From: an uncultured Tateyamaria sp.
GTDB lineage: Bacteria; Pseudomonadota; Alphaproteobacteria; Rhodobacterales; Rhodobacteraceae
Assembly: GCF_947488715.1 (NCBI RefSeq)
Contig: NZ_CANLAG010000008.1
Coordinates: 79,279 to 143,278, forward strand
Reading direction: 5' to 3'
Length of the DNA: 64,000 nucleotides
Shown here: positions 60,907 through 64,000 of the stretch, piece by piece
Layout of the letters: each line of letters starts with the position of its first letter
How positions within the stretch are numbered: position 1 is the stretch's first letter
Position numbers and translations under genes: made by a program
Notes under the pieces: generated by a model
What the model was told of the DNA's origin: nothing
What the model saw: the letters and a program-made list of their open reading frames with translations, nothing else
The model's database searches: none

Positions 60907-61932
60907 GTGAAATCAATTTCTTTCTTTAACAATAAAGGTGGAGTTGGGAAAACTACACTGACTGGCAATATTGCGGCTTACTTTGCCCTTGAAATGAAGA
61001 AAAGAGTATTGGTTGTCGATTGTGACCCGCAATGCAACTTGACTCAATTCATCTTGGGGGACACTAAAACTATTGACCTGTACTGGCCTTCTGGAAGCGA
61101 CAAGGAAAAAACCCGTGCAAAAACTATCTTGGACATTGTTCAACCAATTCTCGATGGCGATGCGGATATTGACAAATCAGTAAAGCCGCTCAAGGCACGG
61201 GCTAATAGATTTGGTGTTGACCTTGTTCCCGGTCACCCAAAGTTCTCCCTTTTTGAAGACCAGCTTTCTTCTGCATGGGCAGAACTTCCCACGGGTAAGG
61301 CAGGCGGTTTTCGGGTCTCAAATTGGCTCAGATCCTATCTAGCAAGAGTTACGCCTGATTATGATTTTGTGTTTATCGATGTGAGCCCGTCGCTCGGTGC
61401 TCTTAACAGATCAGTGCTGCTGAGCGTAGACCATTTTATCACGCCGCTTGGCGCTGATGCCTTCAGCGTACTCGGGATCAGAAATATCTCAAGGTGGATG
61501 TCTGGTTGGGTCGATTACTACAAGGTAGGTTTGGAGCAGTCCGAACGCCTCAACCCTAATGGGCTGGAAAAATTTTCTATTCCTACGACAATACCTGTCT
61601 CGGAGGGTTTCATCGGATTTACATTACAGCAATATATTGCGAAGGCAAAAGCTGGTGTGCGCCGCCCAACGAAAGCATATGAAAGGATTCTTGAGGATAT
61701 TCCGTCGGAAATCGACACATATCTGACTACCTTCTTGACGCATCCCGATGAAGGCACGCATTTGGGTGATGTGCCTAACCTATACAGTCTTATTCCTCTT
61801 GCCCAGAGCGCTAACGCTCCTATTATTTCGCTCAAGTCCAAGGATGGACTCGTTGGTAGTCAGTTCAGCCAAGCACTACGGTACAAAGAAATAATCGGAG
61901 AACTTGCCGAGCAGGTCGCGGCGAGGGTATAG
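60907..61932 (+). CDS. ParA/MinD-like AAA ATPase paired with a SIR2 protein
   Basis: A 341-residue deviant Walker ATPase from GTG at 60907 (ttggag six bases before); a TTG at 60844 is a less likely start. NKGGVGKTTLTGNIAAYFAL carries the deviant Walker A with both lysines, VLVVDCDPQCNLTQF is the A' box, and FVFIDVSPSLGALNRSVLLS is Walker B. The C-terminal 130 residues (STTIP-type region, LEDIPSEIDTYLTTFLTHPD) are extra to classical ParA. No ParB or centromere-like repeat follows; instead a SIR2 gene starts three bases later, so a role outside partition is likely. Confidence 0.88.
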   Translation: MKSISFFNNKGGVGKTTLTGNIAAYFALEMKKRVLVVDCDPQCNLTQFILGDTKTIDLYWPSGSDKEKTRAKTILDIVQPILDGDADIDKSVKPLKARANRFGVDLVPGHPKFSLFEDQLSSAWAELPTGKAGGFRVSNWLRSYLARVTPDYDFVFIDVSPSLGALNRSVLLSVDHFITPLGADAFSVLGIRNISRWMSGWVDYYKVGLEQSERLNPNGLEKFSIPTTIPVSEGFIGFTLQQYIAKAKAGVRRPTKAYERILEDIPSEIDTYLTTFLTHPDEGTHLGDVPNLYSLIPLAQSANAPIISLKSKDGLVGSQFSQALRYKEIIGELAEQVAARV

Positions 61933-61935
61933 GAC

Positions 61936-62787
61936 ATGGTGGACTGGCCAGATGCGCTGGTAAGGGAGGCTGCGGAGCGAAGGGTAGTTGTTTTCCTTGG
62001 TTCGGGATTTTCCAAGGCTGCTGTTCCGTCGCTCCCTACCTGGAGCGCACTTCTCAAAGAATTATCCGAAAAGTTGCCAACTGCTAACAGCAAAAGGCTG
62101 GTAACCAAACTCATACGCCAAGGTCGCTTACTAGACGCTGCTGAACTGATCACATCAGGCGTAAATGCTCCTGACATGCACAATTTGCTGCGCAATAAGT
62201 TTCAACTTCGCCCTTCGCCAAAGAGTAACATCTATAACGACCTCTTACAAATCGACCCCAAAACAATTATTACGACTAACTACGATGAGTTGATTGAGAA
62301 AAACTTCGACCACTATAGCGGTGGAGAATCAAGTCATTCTATTCGTACACAGACTTCCAAGAGCCTTCTCGCCGATCTTCGTTCGCCAGTTCGCAGTATC
62401 GTCAAACTACATGGATGCATAACAGAGACAGACCATATTGTGCTGGATAGGCGGTCATTTTTCAAAGCTCAAGCGGAGAATATTGGTTTTTTTGATATCG
62501 TGAAATCCCTGATGACCGTAAATACGGTGCTATTTCTAGGTTATTCTTTGAGCGACCCTGATATTCAGCTAATTTTGGAGAATACTAATATGTCGTCGCC
62601 TTCTACAAATCCACACTATGCATTAGTTCCGAAATTCGAGCATCCTTCGTTAAAAAACGCTAATTCGGAAACATATAATACTTCTTTTTTGGAGTACCCT
62701 GCTGGTGACTATGCAAAGTTTCCAGTGGCCTTAAGTCAGCTAAGAGAACAAGTTCGGCAGATGAGGCTTGATCGCGGAATACCCTAG
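61936..62787 (+). CDS. SIR2-like domain protein paired with the ParA-like ATPase
   Basis: A 283-residue SIR2_2-type protein that is almost all domain: VVFLGSGFSKAAVPSLPTW (GSGFS 22-26), ITTNYDELIEKNF (113-120), IVKLHGCITETDH (157-161) and VLFLGYSLSDPDIQLILE. These are the NAD-binding and catalytic motifs of bacterial SIR2 NADases. Three bases separate it from the ATPase gene, with a gaggg site inside the latter. The pair looks like a sensor/effector module, the ATPase triggering NAD+ depletion; that is inference. Confidence 0.85.
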   Translation: MVDWPDALVREAAERRVVVFLGSGFSKAAVPSLPTWSALLKELSEKLPTANSKRLVTKLIRQGRLLDAAELITSGVNAPDMHNLLRNKFQLRPSPKSNIYNDLLQIDPKTIITTNYDELIEKNFDHYSGGESSHSIRTQTSKSLLADLRSPVRSIVKLHGCITETDHIVLDRRSFFKAQAENIGFFDIVKSLMTVNTVLFLGYSLSDPDIQLILENTNMSSPSTNPHYALVPKFEHPSLKNANSETYNTSFLEYPAGDYAKFPVALSQLREQVRQMRLDRGIP

Positions 62788-62796
62788 ACAAGCTTC

Positions 62797-62850
62797 ACTA
62801 AATTTGACCATCGCCTTCGCGACTAATTGCGTAGTCAGAGTAAATTTAGT
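62797..62850 (+). terminator. Nested hairpin after the SIR2 gene
   Basis: ACTAAATTT (62797-62805) pairs with AAATTTAGT (62842-62850); inside, GACTA (62821-62825) pairs with TAGTC (62832-62836). It lies ten bases past the SIR2 stop and just before the relaxase remnant. It may end the ParA-SIR2 transcript or mark a junction. Confidence 0.5.
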
Positions 62851-62986
62851 CACATCATCTGCCTCGCCACCATGACCGGCCCAGTTACGGACGTTGGCTT
62901 CGACCTGCCGCGCACCGGCAAGGCCTACATCACCGCCCGCGATCCCGACACCGGCGAGCGCTGGCGGCTGAAAGGAGAGTTTTTCC

Positions 62987-63361
62987 ATGAAAACTGGCAA
63001 GCCGACCCGGTTGAGCGAGAAGCTGAACGCGGAGCTCGACACGATCAGAGCCGAGAACGTCGCCTCGATCTCATCCCACCTCAAGAGCTTCGGGATCGAT
63101 TTGAAGAACATTGTGGGCGCCGCGCAGCATACCATCGCGAGCGATACGCGCCGCTTTCAGACCGAGACCGCGAGCCTGTTCGAGACGCGACTGAGGTCGA
63201 TCCGCCACTGGCTGACGATCTCACCCTGGCTGATCGTGGCGAAGGTACTGACCGGGATCGCCTCGATGATGGCCGCGAGCTTTTTCTGGACGGTGCATCT
63301 GACACGCTCGGAGCTGACGGAGATGGGCCTGACGCGGATCGAGCGGCCCGAGGGGACCTAG
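62987..63361 (+). CDS. MbeB-like mobilisation protein, nested in the relaxase gene
   Basis: A 124-residue protein in another frame of the relaxase tail, with a strong ribosome site (aaaggag at 62971-62977). An N-terminal helical part (RLSEKLNAELDTIRAENVAS, then HLKSFGIDLKNIVGAAQHTI) precedes a membrane helix near 75-98 (WLTISPWLIVAKVLTGIASM). Family pattern and nested position match MbeB of ColE1-type plasmids, which helps the relaxosome. It could still be expressed although the relaxase is truncated. Confidence 0.72.
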   Translation: MKTGKPTRLSEKLNAELDTIRAENVASISSHLKSFGIDLKNIVGAAQHTIASDTRRFQTETASLFETRLRSIRHWLTISPWLIVAKVLTGIASMMAASFFWTVHLTRSELTEMGLTRIERPEGT

Positions 63362-63448
63362 CTGATCCTGGATCCGTCGAAGACGCGGCTGAGAACCTGC
63401 ACGATGGGCGGCCAACACGTGACCTGCATTCGGATCGAGGAGGACTAG

Positions 63449-63748
63449 ATGACCCAACTGACAGCCTTGGAACGCGACTTGCTCGCCTGCGTCGAGCGGT
63501 TGGTGACGGCCTCAGAGGCCTCCGCGAAGGACTTGACCGCCTTGGAGACACGCTCGACCGGCAGGATCGAGAAGGAGCTGGCTGGCTTGAAAGACTGCGT
63601 GACCTTGCTCATTCGTTCGCAGGCCGAATCCATGAAGGCCTTGAGCGGATTGCTGAACGACGAGGCGAGCTACAAGACGCTGGACGAGAGCTTACAGCAG
63701 AGCTTGACCTTAGCGAGGGCCGTCGCAGAGAGATTGAGGGACAGCTAG
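63449..63748 (+). CDS. MbeD-like mobilisation protein, nested in the relaxase gene
   Basis: A 99-residue helical protein overlapping the relaxase tail in another frame, with gaggagg (63437-63443) before the ATG. MTQLTALERDLLACVERLV is the N-terminus typical of MbeD/MobD proteins; coiled-coil segments (ALETRSTGRIEKELAGLKDC, LDESLQQSLTLARAVAERL) follow. In ColE1 this gene also lies wholly inside mbeA. The intact signals suggest recent origin from a mobilisable plasmid. Confidence 0.72.
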   Translation: MTQLTALERDLLACVERLVTASEASAKDLTALETRSTGRIEKELAGLKDCVTLLIRSQAESMKALSGLLNDEASYKTLDESLQQSLTLARAVAERLRDS

Positions 63749-64000
63749 ACAGCCAGGACGCACATGCGGAGCGGGGGTTGAGGCATTAAGGGTGGCCCCT
63801 TACCCGTGTGATTCAAGAATGGCACTTCTGTCGACATACGAATCTCTGTACGTTGCGAAAAGCGAATTTTTTGGACATACGGTGATTGGTATGATGACGT
63901 GAACGCCAAGACAACTACCATAGCTAGGGCCAGGACTCATTGAGTGTCAAAGCCAGTAGATAACGATTGCCGCGAGGGCGATTGCTGAAAGGAAGACCTT

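Larger units (their letters stand above)
62872..63789 (+). pseudogene. MobA/MbeA-type relaxase, C-terminal part only
   Basis: A frame of about 305 residues that begins in the region after the catalytic domain of MobA-family relaxases: DLPRTGKAYITARDPDTGER then WRLKGEFFHENWQADPVERE, the linker found between nuclease and C-terminal tail. The tail is highly charged and Asp/Arg-rich. The N-terminal Tyr/His relaxase domain is missing, cut at or before 62870 where the ParA-SIR2 segment ends. The composition of the tail is explained by two other genes read from the same DNA (62987 and 63449). Confidence 0.7.

Noticed and set aside
60907..61932. A plasmid partition locus (parAB)
   Set aside because: A ParA-type ATPase is present but no ParB-like gene and no iterated centromere-like repeat adjoin it; the partner is SIR2.

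Overview
The first 36 kb look like the chromosome of a marine alphaproteobacterium of the Roseobacter group (Rhodobacteraceae). The DNA is GC-rich, genes are packed in tight operons with ATGA-type overlaps, and a tripartite TRAP transporter serves a large acid-sugar catabolic cluster. The host assignment is inferred from gene content and base composition; no rRNA is present.

Region 1 (1-36.1 kb, chromosome). On the minus strand, 1-3757 encodes an SDR, an IlvD/Edd-type dehydratase, an FAH-family hydrolase and a partial 2-hydroxyacid dehydrogenase, the enzyme set expected of a non-phosphorylative aldonate pathway. Next come a 3-hydroxyisobutyrate-type dehydrogenase and an erythronate-dehydrogenase-like SDR, a GntR/FCD regulator and a TRAP transporter. 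The uronate block 10.3-24.2 kb follows: an altronate dehydratase, two phytanoyl-CoA-dioxygenase-like proteins, a KDG-kinase-like protein, a fructuronate-reductase-like protein, UxaC, UxuA and four Gfo/Idh/MocA oxidoreductases. Together these would import hexuronates and derived acids and convert them to 2-keto-3-deoxygluconate and its phosphate. Further right are a nucleotide-sugar dehydrogenase, an unusual pair of Rieske fusions (Rieske-GltB-like and Rieske-ThDP enzyme), the 5-oxoprolinase genes pxpBCA, a YcaQ-like DNA glycosylase and a LacI regulator.

Region 2 (36.2-60.6 kb, integrated element). A tRNA-Arg(CCT) gene at 36188-36264 is the insertion site. Its 3' half is duplicated exactly as a 54-bp direct repeat (36216-36269 and 60549-60602). 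A tyrosine integrase lies just inside the left repeat. The element carries an HTH protein next to a palindrome cluster, an N6-methylase-like protein without a visible NPPY motif, a complete type I restriction-modification operon followed by a SIR2 protein, and a second tyrosine recombinase. It also carries two related coupling-type ATPases (one with a degraded P-loop), a replication-relaxation protein, a short DnaG-like primase, a cluster of strong hairpins, and an AT-rich three-gene cassette (two-helix membrane protein, cupin-like protein, sulfotransferase-like protein). No relaxase is visible inside it.

Region 3 (60.6-64 kb, a second accreted segment). Beyond the right repeat is a tightly coupled ParA-like ATPase/SIR2 pair, then the 3' part of a MobA-type relaxase gene whose other frames hold intact MbeB- and MbeD-like genes, the nested layout of ColE1-type mobilisation regions. 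Positions 63790-64000 show no gene.

The strongest candidates for undescribed biology are the ParA-SIR2 pair, the membrane/cupin/sulfotransferase cassette, the hairpin array downstream of the primase, and the double Rieske-fusion operon.
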